64,000 nt of DNA from Torymus aiolomorphi (GCA_036365515.1 CM070874.1:218286942-218350941); one strand, 5' to 3'. Shown: positions 47,413-58,601, numbered from the stretch's first letter. A program made the numbers and translations. Notes: generated by a model from the letters alone, not told the origin.

Positions 47413-48477
47413 TTACTGAAGAAGATGCTCAAAAGTTGCACCATTTACTTGGTGACAACATTCTATTCTCCTTTTAAAGTTTCTAACAGTATTTAATAAT
47501 ACTTGACGTGGAATACTTAAGCAGATTTGTGTAATCCTTTGAATCATGTCATCTCTTGTAGTTGGCCTGTTGCGGTAGACTGTATTTTTTAGGAAGCCCC
47601 ATAAATAAAAATCTGGAGATGTCAGATCTGGAGATCTTGGTGGCCATGCTACGGGACCTCCTCTACCAATCCATCTACCGTTAAACCTTTCATTAAGAAA
47701 ATCTCTGACAATTCTGGCATAATGTGGAGGCGCACCATCTTGTTGTAGCCACATTCTGGCCCTTGTATGGAGATCAACGTTTTCTAGAAAGAGTGGCAGC
47801 TCGTCTCTCAGCAACTGTAAATAACTATGTTGAGTTACGTGACCTTCAAAAAAATAAGGTACAATCAGACATCCGTTAATAATACCACACCATACCGTTA
47901 CATTCCAGCGATGCTGATGATGAATTTCTCGCATCCAATGAGGATTAACAGGAGACCAGTAGTGGCAATTATGGCGATTCAACATACCAGTACTCTGAAA
48001 TGTAGCCTCGTCGCTCAAAAGAACATTGTTAAAGAAATTTTCATCATCAGTAATTTGTTGTGTTGCCCATTGGCAAAATGTTACTCTCCGTCGATAATCT
48101 TCCACAGTTAAAGCTTGATTTAGAGTAATGTGGTAAGGATGGTAACGCGAATATCGTAAATATCTACTGGCCGTAGATCTTGGAATACCCATTGTTAACT
48201 CGATTTCGCGTAAACTGACATGACCATTTAAATGTACCATGGTTAGAACAGCAAGAAAGCGAGGATTATTTTCATAATGGTGTTCATTCAGTGTCCTCCT
48301 TCTTCGAACGAAGTTTCCTTGTCGACCGCGCAGTTCAATGTCACGTATTACCGTATGATCAGGATGTTGTTGAGGAAACCGAGCACGATACAATCTGCTT
48401 GCCTCTCGATAGTTTCGTCGACATTCTCCTAAAATAAGAAGAATGTCAACTATTTCATTAACAGAATAGTCAGGCAT
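47413..48477 (-). CDS. DDE/D transposase, IS630-Tc1-mariner superfamily
   Basis: A single open frame of 354 codons starting MPDYSVNEIVDI. The N-terminus has two helix-turn-helix-like regions (about residues 5-30 and 75-110; GIPRSTASRYL). Catalytic region: LLSDEATF (first Asp), WLQQDGAPPHYA (second Asp), WPPRSPDLTSPDFYLW (third Asp). If the third acid is the Asp of SPDF, 41 residues separate it from the second, the spacing of DD41D elements such as rosa. It would cut at the inverted repeats and insert at TA. Length fits the family. No stop or frameshift. Confidence 0.9.
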   Translation of the reverse strand: MPDYSVNEIVDILLILGECRRNYREASRLYRARFPQQHPDHTVIRDIELRGRQGNFVRRRRTLNEHHYENNPRFLAVLTMVHLNGHVSLREIELTMGIPRSTASRYLRYSRYHPYHITLNQALTVEDYRRRVTFCQWATQQITDDENFFNNVLLSDEATFQSTGMLNRHNCHYWSPVNPHWMREIHHQHRWNVTVWCGIINGCLIVPYFFEGHVTQHSYLQLLRDELPLFLENVDLHTRARMWLQQDGAPPHYARIVRDFLNERFNGRWIGRGGPVAWPPRSPDLTSPDFYLWGFLKNTVYRNRPTTRDDMIQRITQICLSIPRQVLLNTVRNFKRRIECCHQVNGATFEHLLQ

Positions 48478-50822
48478 TCCTTTTTAGTTGTAAATGCAAT
48501 TATTTATCAAAACACACCACAAAAGAAATAATATGTTATTATACTATACAATATTTTAAAACGAAAAAGTTTAATTTTCTGTGCCAATATAAGTGTGCTC
48601 AATTTGAAAACAATTTGATGTAAACAGTAATAATTATTGACTATTACCGATCAATGCTGAATACTACCGGTCACTATTGGATACAGGTGGTCAACACTTA
48701 TTAACTTTTGTTATTATTTGATATAAGTGGTTAACCCTGGTAAATATTGATAATAGTAAAAATAGTAAAATTTTCCGCTCTTTCCATTTACGAGGTCAAA
48801 AATGGGGGTTCCCATTTGAAAAAATCGATTTGACCTTCAAATGACATTGATCATTGACCTCAAGGCCATAACCAAGATCACGATCAGTTGGGCCCCTCTG
48901 AACCCTACAACTTTTGCATTTAACAATTTGTCTCGTATGCCTAATTATGGGAATGTTTTGATGGGTTGATTGATTTTGATTTTAAACATGACCATGACCA
49001 TGACCATGACCTTGACTCAAGGACATATCTGAACGTAAAATTTTCCGCTCTTTCCATTTACGAGGTCAAAAGTGGGGATTCCCATTTGAAAAAATCGATT
49101 TGACCTTCAAATGACCTTGATCGTTGACCTCAAGGTCATAACCAAGGTCACAATCAGTTGGGCCCCTCTGAACCCTACAACTTTTATATTAAAAGTTTTT
49201 TTCCATCTCCTTTAGTTTTCGAGATATTTGCCTGGAGGTTTTAAAATGGGACACCCGGTATATTTGAATTTATAATTTTAGAAGGGTCTATTTCATTAAA
49301 ACCCGATAGATCAAGGTCGCATGTGTTTAGCAAATTAATTTTCTTTTTGGTTGCAATTATTTCATGAACTAATTTTTTAGAGCATAATTGAACAAAAAGC
49401 GGAGGGGGGCGTGCGCTATTTTTTATATGATTGCCCCTATCTTTTCTTGCTGCAAGACGACAGCTTACAATGTCCTTGACTGTAATAGATGGTAAAATTG
49501 ATTTAATTATTGCAAGAGCGGTCTTTTTATGATCATAATCACAATCGTGAATAATGTTAGTTAAAACTAACTCGCAGTCATTATCAGAGATCGGCTTGGA
49601 TCGTACATTGGGTGTGCATACAATAATTGAAGATGGATGAGGCTGGGTTGCACTTTTGTTCAAATTACAAACAGATTCATGCGAGTCGACTATCGTATCG
49701 GCCCTGTTAGAACATTTTTCACAACCTTGAGAACGTAAACTCATGTCATAGTTGGACACAGTCTGTGCTATAGATGAACATAAAGTTTCAGCGTGAAATT
49801 TTGGTGATAACTGAGCGGCACAGGACTCTTCTGTATTGTTATTACAACTACTATTATTATTATTACGGTTGTTATCATTATTATTATTATCGAGCACTTG
49901 TTTAATTTTATTATTGACCTCGAGAAGCAACTGACATTTACTATTTAACTGAGTGAAAATTACATTCTGACTTTGTACGGTTTTTTCGAGTGCAGAGATC
50001 CGCGCAACCAGTTCTCCGTCGCCCTCAGCATTAGTGTCTACCAGTGCAGCAGAGTAGCGATTTGACGCGAGACGCCGGCACTCGAGAGATTTAAGATCGT
50101 CAAGTTGCTCCTGGAGCATGTCAAAACGTTGAAATAAAAGATCTAAGGTGGTGACAGAGATTGAGACCGTTGAATTCCCGAGGTGATCCGCTATTTTTAT
50201 ACCGCATCCAGGTGGCATTGTTGTGGGGAGTGGCCCAGAGGGCTAATTAGTCGACTTTAGTTGACGCAGAGGCTCCTGATGTTCGGCAACCCACTCCGCA
50301 GAGTTTTCTTCGAGCACCTGTGCATGCGAGCGCTTTGTTTGCTCTATCACTCCATTATCAGCTGTTATAGTTGGGCTTTGTGCGTTAATTGATTTCATGA
50401 GCGACAGTGTTGCAGAGATGTTGGAGAAATTGCTGCTGTAGTGCAATTTGGGTAGTGCAGATGGTGTAGAGGAGCCCATAACAGGCTCGGTGATGCCGTG
50501 GTGAGCAGGTAAGCGTATGTTAGATGGTGTGGCGTTTTGTGATTGCGAGAGCGCTATACTCGTATTCGAGATTTTGCCTTTACTACCACCTAAGGTGATT
50601 TTGCCACAGCGATTCGGCTCTTTGGTTTTGCGGCATAGATCACACGGATGGTTGGTTTTCTTTCCCGCACACTTCGAGTGGCATGGTTTTTTGCAGTTTG
50701 GGCAAAAATTAAATGGTCGTACGCATAATTGATTACATACGACACACTTATCTTGAGTGCCTGCGTCAAGCTTTGTTGGCATTATGACAGCCTAGCTGTA
50801 AACAGCTGCCACAAGTTAGGAG

Positions 50823-51151
50823 TCAAGTGATTAGCCAACTGCTAGATGAAAAGCTCGCAAAACTTAATTTGAGCAGGGAACGACCCTTGGGTCCGCCGCC
50901 AACAAGCAGGAGCCCTCCCAAGAAGACAGGAGCGTACCGCAAGAGTGGTCGCAGCCCCCCTAACAAGCATAGCGAAAACGCTCCGGCAAGAACCGGTGAG
51001 AAGAATTACGCGCCGCCAACTCCAACCAGCGATAAGAACGCCAACAACCAGCCCGGGCCAAAAGAGCACGTGCGGTGCTGGGGTTGTAGCTGTCCTGGCT
51101 ATATTAAGCCACACTGCCCGGAGTGCTCGGGAAAATGCAGAGGGAGCGCAT
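50823..51151 (+). pseudogene. Gypsy B gag C-terminus, nucleocapsid
   Basis: Continues gag after CR1 copy 2 (ISQLLDEKLAKLN). Pro/Arg/Lys-rich, ending in a cysteine cluster CWGCSCPGYIKPHCPEC, a diverged nucleic-acid-binding knuckle. Confidence 0.72.
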
Positions 51152-51259
51152 AGACGAGGTCCCTCTTGCCGCTCCAAAACCTGCCGTGACCTTAACGGCG
51201 CCTCTGCAAGAAGCCCCGGCTGCGTCCGTCGTAGCAACCTCTACCGACTTGGAGGGAAA

Positions 51260-51600
51260 TTTGAGTACCCCGAGTCAACCAGAATACTCACGATGGTATT
51301 TACCAGTGTGTCTTGGCGGATTTCGCATACGCGCGTTTCACGATTCAGGCGCATACCGCAGTACGCCCTATTGGCTTGCAGATTGTGATCGCATGTGGCA
51401 AGCAGATTACGCCGCACCGCGGAAGTGGCGCACGCCTCGCCAACGGCAAAACCGCGGCGGTGCTGGGCCACGTAGATCTGCCCTTTGACGTGGCAGGTGT
51501 GCGACATTGCCTCGACGTGGTGATCCTTGAGGAATTGGACGCAGACTGTCTGCTCGGCGCCGCCTTCATGCGGAAATTCAACGCCGTGCTGTGGCCGCGC
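51260..51600 (+). pseudogene. Gypsy B aspartic protease, frameshifted
   Basis: RIRAFHDSGA (about 51,325-51,355, in the frame of 51,123) aligns with the active site of gypsy A protease. The rest (IACGKQITP, CLLGAAFMRKF) is in the frame of 51,313. The change lies near 51,355. Confidence 0.75.
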
Positions 51601-53145
51601 GAATCGACGCTTAGCATCGAAGGAATGAAAGAGCGAATTTCGCTAGAGTTAGCCTCACTGGCGCACCACGAAGTGAGCGCTGTTCACATCGCTTCGGTTG
51701 GCCTCGCCGATGTTGACGAAGCCCAACGGCGACAGTTGCAGGAGTTGCTCGATCAACTGCTGCCCGCGAGTTACGCACCATTAGGATACACCAGCTCGGC
51801 CGAACACAATATCGACGTCTCAAGCACTAGGCCCATAAAGAAGAAATATTATCCTGTCTCGAAGAAGCTCGAGGAGGAAATGCACAGGCAAGTACGAGAG
51901 AAGCTCGAGGCGGACATTATTGTCCAATCGACCAGTGAATGGTCGAGCCCTGTTGTGATGCAACGGAAAGCGAATCGCACGTACCGATTCTGCATCGATT
52001 ATTACAAGTTGAACGCGGTAACGAAGGCGAGCGCGTACCCGCTCCCTCACATGGATGGGATTTTACGCAAGCTCCAAGATGCTCGATATATATCGACGAT
52101 CGACCTAAGCAGCGCCTACCATCAAATTCCGTTGCGGAAGGAAGCACAGGCGCTAACCGCGTTTACTGTCCACGGAATGGGTCTCTTCGAATTTACTCGA
52201 ATGCCTTATGGGGTAGTGGGTGGGCCAGCGACCTTTCAGGAGCTTCTGGACCGCGTTATCGGTCAGGAGATGGAACCTCATGCGTTCTCCTATTTGGACG
52301 ACATTATTATAGTCACGGAGACGTTCGAGGAACACCTCAAGTGGCTCAGCTACGTTCTCCAGCGTATTAAAGACGCAGGTGTCACGATTAACCGTGAGAA
52401 AAGCGAGTTCCGTCGCAGCGAGGTCAAGTTTCTCGGGGTCCTAGTTAACCGAGACATCTTTAAGCCTGACCCGGACAAGATCGCCCCAATTTTGGAATAT
52501 CCGGCGCCGAAGAATCTCAAAGAGTTGAGAAGGTTCCTTGGCATGGCGTCCTGGTATCGCAAGTTCTTGCCCGACTTTGCGATGATCGCGGAGCCGGTCA
52601 CGCAGTTAACAAAGCACAATGTTGCGTATGTGTGGAGTGACGCGGAGCAATCCGCATTTGAGCAGATTAAAGCTCTCATTGCATCTGCCCCGGTATTACA
52701 TCGGAGTGATACTGGCCTTGGAGCGGTACTCACGCAGACAATCGACGGCGAACAGCGAGTTTTATGCTTCGCAAGCCGCACGGTGACCGCTGCGGAACGG
52801 AATTCCGTCACGGAACGCGAATGCCTCGCAGTTTTGTGGGCGATACGCAAGTTCCGTGCTTACGTCGAAGGCTATCACTTTAAGGTGATAACGGACCATA
52901 GTAGTCTGAAATGGTTATGCAACTTGCATAATCCCACCGGACGCTTAGCACGGTGGACGCTTGAAATGAAAGCGTATGCCTATGACGTCGAGCATCGTAA
53001 GGGTTCACTAAATCACGTGCCTGACGCGCTCTCTCGCATGTTTGAGGACGAGGAAGCGCCAGACCTCGCGGCAGTAGACATCTCCGAAGAGACAGACCAC
53101 GCCTGGTACAAACGCATGGTCGCCGCCGTCGGACAAAATCCCGAT
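51600..53145 (+). pseudogene. Gypsy B reverse transcriptase and RNase H
   Basis: An open stretch in one frame. RT: KKKYYPVSKKLEEEM, TIDLSSAYHQIPL, RMPYGV, then the catalytic FSYLDDIIIVTE and LRRFLGMASWYRKFL. RNase H follows with AVLTQ, CFASRTVTAAE, ECLAVLW and TDHSSLKWL. The segment before GLGAVLTQ reads APVLHRSD, shorter than in the family: about 16 residues including the first catalytic Asp (TDAS) are gone. The frame changes near 53,140. Confidence 0.9.
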
Positions 53146-54672
53146 GGACTATCCGTGGTGGAAGATAGTTTACGGGCGCCTCTACAGCTACCGTCCAAAT
53201 CCTGCAGTCGAAGATTTGCTTGAGGACGAGGACGCCTGGAAATTAGTGCTACCAGCTGAGAAGCGCGAGAAAGCGATGCGAGAGAGTCACGCAGAACCTA
53301 TCGCGGGTCACTTAGGCCCAGCGAAAACGCATGTACGTGTCACGCTCTATTATTACTGGCCTTCGCTGCGCAAAGATGTCGCTAACTTTGTGAGGAACTG
53401 CTTGATCTGTCAGCAGTGCAAAATGCAGCAGACAGCGCCGGCAGGCCTCATGGGCAACCATCGCGCGCTACGCCCGTGGCAGATTGTCGCAGGGGACATT
53501 ATGGGACCTTTCCCAAGGTCTGCTCGAGGTTTCGAGTACCTGCTGATCATTCTGGACTTATTTACTAAGTGGATCGAATGCGTGCCGATTCGCAAGGCGA
53601 ATGCACGTACTATCGAAAAGGAACTGGAACAGCGAATCTTCCTGCGATTTGGAGTACCCGAAGCTTTTCACTCTGACAATGGAACTGAGTTCAAGAATAA
53701 GGCTCTGGACTCCTTCCTAAACAAGTGTGGAGTTGTGCATACGACGATTCCGCCGTATCACGCGCAGGCAAATCCTGTGGAGCGAGTGAATTGCACGGTA
53801 AAAACCATGATCACCGCGTTCCTCGAAGAAAACCATAAGGATTGGGAGTCGACGCGGTCGAGCCCAGCTTTCCTGAACATGGGTCGACAACCGACTCCAC
53901 CTGGTTTCTTGAAACGCCGCGAAGAGCGTGCAGCAGAAGAGCTTCCAGAAGCAGCCGAGCTCGAGCGCTGGCGCACGCGGTCGTAGAAGTTGCGAGACGT
54001 GCAACAATCCGCTGCGAAGAACGCTTCAGCAGCGCAACAGCGACAGTCGCAATATTATAATGCGTCACGCCGCGATGTTCACTTTGAATTAAAGGACAAG
54101 GTGTGGAAGCGAAATCGCATCCTGTCCTCCGCAGCCCAAGGCGTAGCGGCGAAGTTAGCGCCGAAGTACACGGGCCCGTACATAATAGCAACCAAGCTAG
54201 GCTCGAATGTGTACGAGCTGCAAGACTTGTGTGGAAAAGACTGCGGCAAGATCCACGTGAAAGACCTCTACCCTACCACGAAAAGGTGGATCTCACTGTG
54301 GCGGCAGGGAGCTCGACTGACGTTAACTCGGCACGCGATGACCAGGCTGGGGAAGATCCCGACGACGACGGATCTCCCAATGACCTGGCGAGCGAGCAGC
54401 AGCCCGCATTCCGCAAGAAGGGAAGACCACGCAAAGCACGGTTGGTGGTAACGCGAACCACACGTGTCATAGTGGCCCAGGCGAGCAAGCGCTCGCGAGT
54501 AACGGCAGACGCTGACGAGCGAAAGCCGCCACCACTCGCGACAAACGCAAGCGCAACGCCACCCCGAAGCCGCGAACGGCCTAAAGGCTCCCGGAACGCA
54601 GCCACAACGAACCGCGTCGCGACACCTTCCCCCCAACGCACGCGCGCCGCAACGCGCCGAGCACATCACTAA
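53144..54672 (+). pseudogene. Gypsy B integrase with AT-hook tail
   Basis: Zinc domain (ESHAEPIAGHLG, CLICQQC), core with LDLFTKWIE, SDNGTEF and NPVERVN (D, D, E). A stretch of about 20 residues between NHKDWE and FLNMGRQP, present in gypsy A, is deleted. A TAG stop is at 53,984-53,986. The SH3-like part (KLAPKYTGPY) follows, then the tail in another frame (54,280-54,672) with KKGRPRKAR and RERPKGSR, AT-hook-like. Confidence 0.88.
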
Positions 54673-54987
54673 CCCCTTAATCTCACGCCTCACCATTGAA
54701 CATAGTGACCAACTCTTTTCCCGCTAGGGCGAATCATCCAGAGATGAGCCGATAAGCGCCTGCGCAACGCGCGAAGGATCGCGACTCCGCAAGACCACGG
54801 ACCTGCGAGCCACTAAATTAAAATTGTAAAAGGGAACCCGAGTTGCTTATTATTTTACTTTTGTACTCCTAAAGCCTATTGCATGGCCCGTTGAAGCTCT
54901 AGCCCTCTATAGCATGTTGGATGACGGAGAGGGAGGTTATCACTAGCTGCTACGTCGCCCGTAACCAGCTTCTGGGGGAGGGGCGTA
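54673..54987 (+). other. Gypsy B 3' untranslated region and polypurine tract
   Basis: Noncoding. GGGGGAGGGG (54,974-54,983) directly precedes the 3' LTR. There is no room for an ORF3 as in gypsy A. Confidence 0.75.
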
Positions 54988-55096
54988 GGACGGAAAATTA
55001 TTCTCCGTCATTTTCCTCTCTACCCGTATGATAATTGTATTAATCCCCTTCCAGACTATGTTACAGGTGCAGACGACGCGGAAGGACGCTCGGCCG

Positions 55097-55131
<35 letters not shown>

Positions 55132-56199
55132 ACGCGAGGAGCGCACGCGACCCGTTTAGACTCAAGACGGTCGGATCAGTCTCGTTTTGGATAGCACCCA
55201 CGCTCCTTGGTACGGAAGGAGAGTACCGCGAGAGTACAGCGACGTGGGTTCCCCTCGGGCCTCCTTCTGCGCCCGCTGACCGCTCATCGCTCCAGGTGTT
55301 CTCCCCCCCCCCCCTTTTCTATCAGCGCAATAAACGCCATACGGTTTCTACCTATTTCTCGCGATTAATTATTTACCTTACCCCGTTCTCCCTTAAGGGG
55401 GCTAGACACCTTTTTTCTCTGAAATAAGAAGTCACATTTTAATACATAAATGTAAACTAATTATTTCATACTTTTTACATATAAAAGTGGGTATATTTAC
55501 CTTACCTTAAAACTTTCTTCGATGGGCCTTTGATATGGTCCAGAACCATAGTCATCGATGAAACAAGTTTTTTCACTAACCGTAAGCTTTGAAATTTTCC
55601 TGTGGATGGATTGACTCCAGATTTGAACTAAATTACTCCTGAATAGTATAATTCTCATATGAGTGTAGGGATTTAGGATTAAATGTCGGAAAAAATTTTT
55701 ACATCAGAAAAATTATGAAAAAATATAAAAAATTTAAAAAAATTTAAAAAAAAACTCTTGAAAAACAGCACAATTTTTTCTCATTAGATCAAAAATCCCT
55801 ACACTCATATGAGAATTATACTATTCAGGAGTAATTTAGTTCAGATCTGGAGTCAATCCATCCACAGGAAAATTTCAAAGCTTACGGTTAGTGAAAAAAC
55901 TTGTTTCATCGATGACTATGGTTCTGGACCATATCAAAGGCCCATCGAAGAAAGTTTTAAGGTAAGGTAAATATACCCACTTTTATATGTAAAAAGTATG
56001 AAATAATTAGTTTACATTTATGTATTAAAATGTGACTTCTTATTTCAGAGAAAAAAGGTGTCTAGCCCCCTTAATAACTCAATGATCAAGATTCGCATGC
56101 GGCGTGCATTGCACGAGGTGCGCTAGCCTCGCCGCCGCATGCACTATATTTGTAACTGGATAATTACCGAGCAGCCAGGGAAATTAATTATCCGTTACA
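54988..56199 (+). repeat. Gypsy B 3' LTR, interrupted by a TTAA palindrome
   Basis: The matching parts of the 5' LTR are listed there. The first bases are changed (GGACGG for TGACGG). It includes a (GA)n run (55,100-55,130) and a C run (55,303-55,314). Confidence 0.88.
55397..56070. mobile_element. TTAA-flanked palindromic element, copy 3
   Basis: About 674 bp with intact ends and TTAA at 55,393-55,396 and 56,071-56,074. The sister LTR at 30,520-30,523 has a single TTAA at the same place, giving the empty site. Confidence 0.93.
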
Positions 56200-57490
56200 T
56201 GTTTAATAAGAGAATAGTATGCATCATTAAATGTAGCTTAGTCTTATATACTTATGGCACACGTGGCAATATAAAAGAGCATTGGCATTTTGTATAGCTT
56301 AAAACAGATACTGATGATACTGCATCTTTATTATACTGACAGTCCTAGTAAAAATTGATTAGTGTACGCTTGCAAATAATGAATTAGGAAATTGAACAAA
56401 TTGGACATCCAATGAACTCTATTATTCAATACGCTAGTTTATTCCATCCTAACACCAGGCAACATAGTTCGTCTAATGTTCAATTTTTTCAATTTCCTTA
56501 ATCATACTTCTACGAACCATTCAAAACTCACCGTATAAATTATAAAAAATGTTATAAACTAACTAAATGTTCTTATTATAACTAAACATTTTTTCATTCA
56601 AAATACATTTACATGGTATTCATTAAAGATAAGTATGGTATTGAAAGGACAGTAGCGATTGTGTTGTATAGATCTAAAGTTGTATAAAATGTTAGTGTCC
56701 TTGCATACTGCTAACAATAACTCGTAATATTAAAAATGGAATACTAGCAAAGCATGACTATAACTTGAAAAAAAAAATAGAATGACTATTTACAGTCCAA
56801 GACACGCACAAATGATATTAAATTTTTGTTGTTTTTATGTCTTGGATAGCAGTATGAAAGAATACTGAAATTTTTTATAACTTTAGATCCAATGCTATTG
56901 CTGATGTCACTTCAAGCCAGACTTATGTTTAACAAGCAACACGTAACCCAGTACTATGAAAATTTTCTTACTTGGCCGAGTATCTTATTGAGGTTAATTT
57001 CAAATTAACATATTTTAATTAGGAATGATTGATGGAAAAATGTTTAGTTATAATAAGAAAATTTAATAAGAGTTTATAAAATTTTTCATAATTTGTACGG
57101 TGTGTTTTGAATGGTTGATCGAAGTACGATTAAGGAAATTGTAAAATTGGACATTAGACGAACTATATTGCCTGGTGTTAGACTGGAATAAACTAGCGTA
57201 TCCAATAGAGTTCGTTGGATGTCCAATTTGTTCAATTTCCTAACTCATTATTTGTAAGCGTGTACTAATCAATTTTTACTAGAACTGTCAGTATAATAAA
57301 GATGCAGTAGCATCAGTATCAGTTGTAAAGCTGTACGAAATGCCAATGCTCTTTCATATTACTACCCGTGTCATAAGTATATAAGACTAAGCTATATTTA
57401 ATGATGCTTGCTATTCTCTTATTAAACGATTAATTGCATTTTGGTTTATTATTCTAAGGTACATTATATCAACAAAAAAGGATTGAATCT

Positions 57491-58500
57491 TAGTTGATTT
57501 GGTACAAAACAATATAAAGCATTTATAATTGTTGCCAATTCACATATATTTATAAAATAACTTCACATATATTAGTGAATATTTACATGTTTGTGTCTTG
57601 GATTGTAACAAGTCATTCTGATTTATTTTAAATTTAATATTTATGATTTGTAGTACTTTATACATAAGAGTACAACTTATGGTTCTATAACTTACAGTGA
57701 AAGAGGAAACTCATTTAGCAGTAAATTTAAAATAATATAATACTTATTACATGGATTTTTTCCTAATTCAAAGGTATGTGATAATAATTAAGTAGCTCTT
57801 GTTCATATCAGTTGCCAACCATAATACATAACAAAACTGTAAAGGACAGTTTGGATAAGATTCTCAGTCGTCGCCCATGTCCACGTGCTAATCTAGTGTG
57901 TATGTGCGTGGTGGAAATCTGGGGTACGCAAACCCTATTCCACAGTCATCGCCGATGCCTATCAAGGCATACTATTGAGTACTCGAAGGCGCGCTCGATG
58001 TTGGCCTCGCTTGTTCTTGATATCGCGGGTCGGCGTCGAGTAGCACGAGCTCGAGACTCGTTAAACATCGTCTCGTCTTTCTCTTTTCTGCCGTTTTTTG
58101 TCTTCGAAAAAATTGTAAGTACCGTACCTCTATGTAAATACAATACCAGTATAAATAATGTTTTCTCTACAAATGTTTCATTAAACTATTATTTTGATAA
58201 ACACGGTTGCATTGTTAAATAATTTAATTAATAATTAACTTACATAAATTTGTAATTAATAACTTTAAATGTGAGAAAAACTCAAATTTTCATAGCAAAA
58301 TGTAAAAACCATATTTTTTAAGAGATAATATCAACATGATTTTTAGGTGCTAATCACGTGATCATCAGGGGACGTTCTGGTATGATGTTCAGCTGAAATC
58401 AGCCGGACTTTCTCAGTATAAACTATAATTTTTGAAAGTATTTCGTTCTTATCATTAAAAATAATTTGTATGCATATTTTTGGTGTATATTTTTTTATAA
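57491..58500. other. Unassigned stretch with one 136-codon frame
   Basis: AT-rich with a GC-richer block at 57,860-58,120. A plus-strand frame 57,812-58,222 shows no motif; a GTAAGT-like text (58,109) inside it suggests a possible splice donor instead. No gene is called. Confidence 0.3.
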
Positions 58501-58510
58501 GAATTTTCCG

Positions 58511-58601
58511 ACTAATCGCGCGATTAATCGCGTCATGATTTGATCGATAACATGACGCAATTACTTGCGCGAGTACCTACGCGATTGCTCGCGCGATTAG
58601 T
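58511..58601. repeat. Palindromic cluster of TCGCGCGATTA motifs
   Basis: ACTAATCGCGCGA (58,511-58,523) is matched inverted by TCGCGCGATTAGT (58,589-58,601), with a second inner pair GCGTCATG/CATGACGC. Probably a small foldback element. Confidence 0.6.

Larger units (their letters stand above)
46294..49258 (-). mobile_element. Tc1/mariner-superfamily transposon with long terminal inverted repeats
   Basis: Ends start CCGGGTGTCCCATTTTAAAA on both sides, inverted, and are flanked by TA. The inverted repeats extend about 500 bp and are built of roughly 270-bp direct sub-repeats: two and a part on the left (46,380-47,060), two on the right (48,765-49,180). Size is 2,965 bp. With an intact transposase it may be autonomous. 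Confidence 0.9.
46061..50782 (-). pseudogene. CR1-like ORF1, copy 2, split by a DNA transposon
   Basis: N-terminal piece 50,243-50,782 with a PHD-like cysteine pattern (CVVC, CPNC, CHSKC, CDLC). Second piece 49,261-50,218 with a coiled coil, an Asn-rich stretch and an FP25K/RRM-like region. After the transposon, 46,061-46,291 continues that domain (KVAKGLGFKYIWQRKG). The TA dinucleotide at 46,292 and 49,259 marks the insertion. Confidence 0.82.
43059..50822 (-). mobile_element. CR1-like non-LTR retrotransposon, copy 2
   Basis: ORF1, ORF2 and AAT tail on the minus strand, inserted in gypsy B gag. It has the same architecture as copy 1 but is clearly divergent in protein sequence, so it is a different family. 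ORF1 is split by the DDE transposon. Short 5' UTR. Confidence 0.88.
24368..56199 (+). mobile_element. Gypsy B: Ty3/gypsy LTR retrotransposon, host of five further insertions
   Basis: The 5' LTR starts TGACGG at 24,368 and the 3' LTR ends TTACA at 56,199. The 6-mer TGTTTA flanks both sides (24,362-24,367 and 56,200-56,205). RT and gag are close relatives of gypsy A. It contains CR1 copy 1, two TTAA palindromes, a BEL element and CR1 copy 2 (with a DNA transposon inside). Net of these it is about 9.4 kb. Stops and frameshifts in every gene show it is dead. Confidence 0.9.
24297..57490. repeat. IR-2: inverted-repeat element split by gypsy B
   Basis: The left arm is 24,297-24,361 continued at 56,206-56,600; the right arm, inverted, is about 57,030-57,490; the centre is 56,601-57,029. 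Without gypsy B it would be about 1.35 kb. The right arm near 57,410-57,440 preserves the empty gypsy B site. No coding capacity was seen. Confidence 0.75.

Noticed and set aside
46380..49180. CRISPR-like array in the repeated blocks
   Set aside because: Long direct sub-repeats without unique spacers, inside transposon termini of an animal genome.
57812..58222. 136-codon plus-strand frame
   Set aside because: No motif recognised; low-complexity ends and a splice-donor-like text inside.
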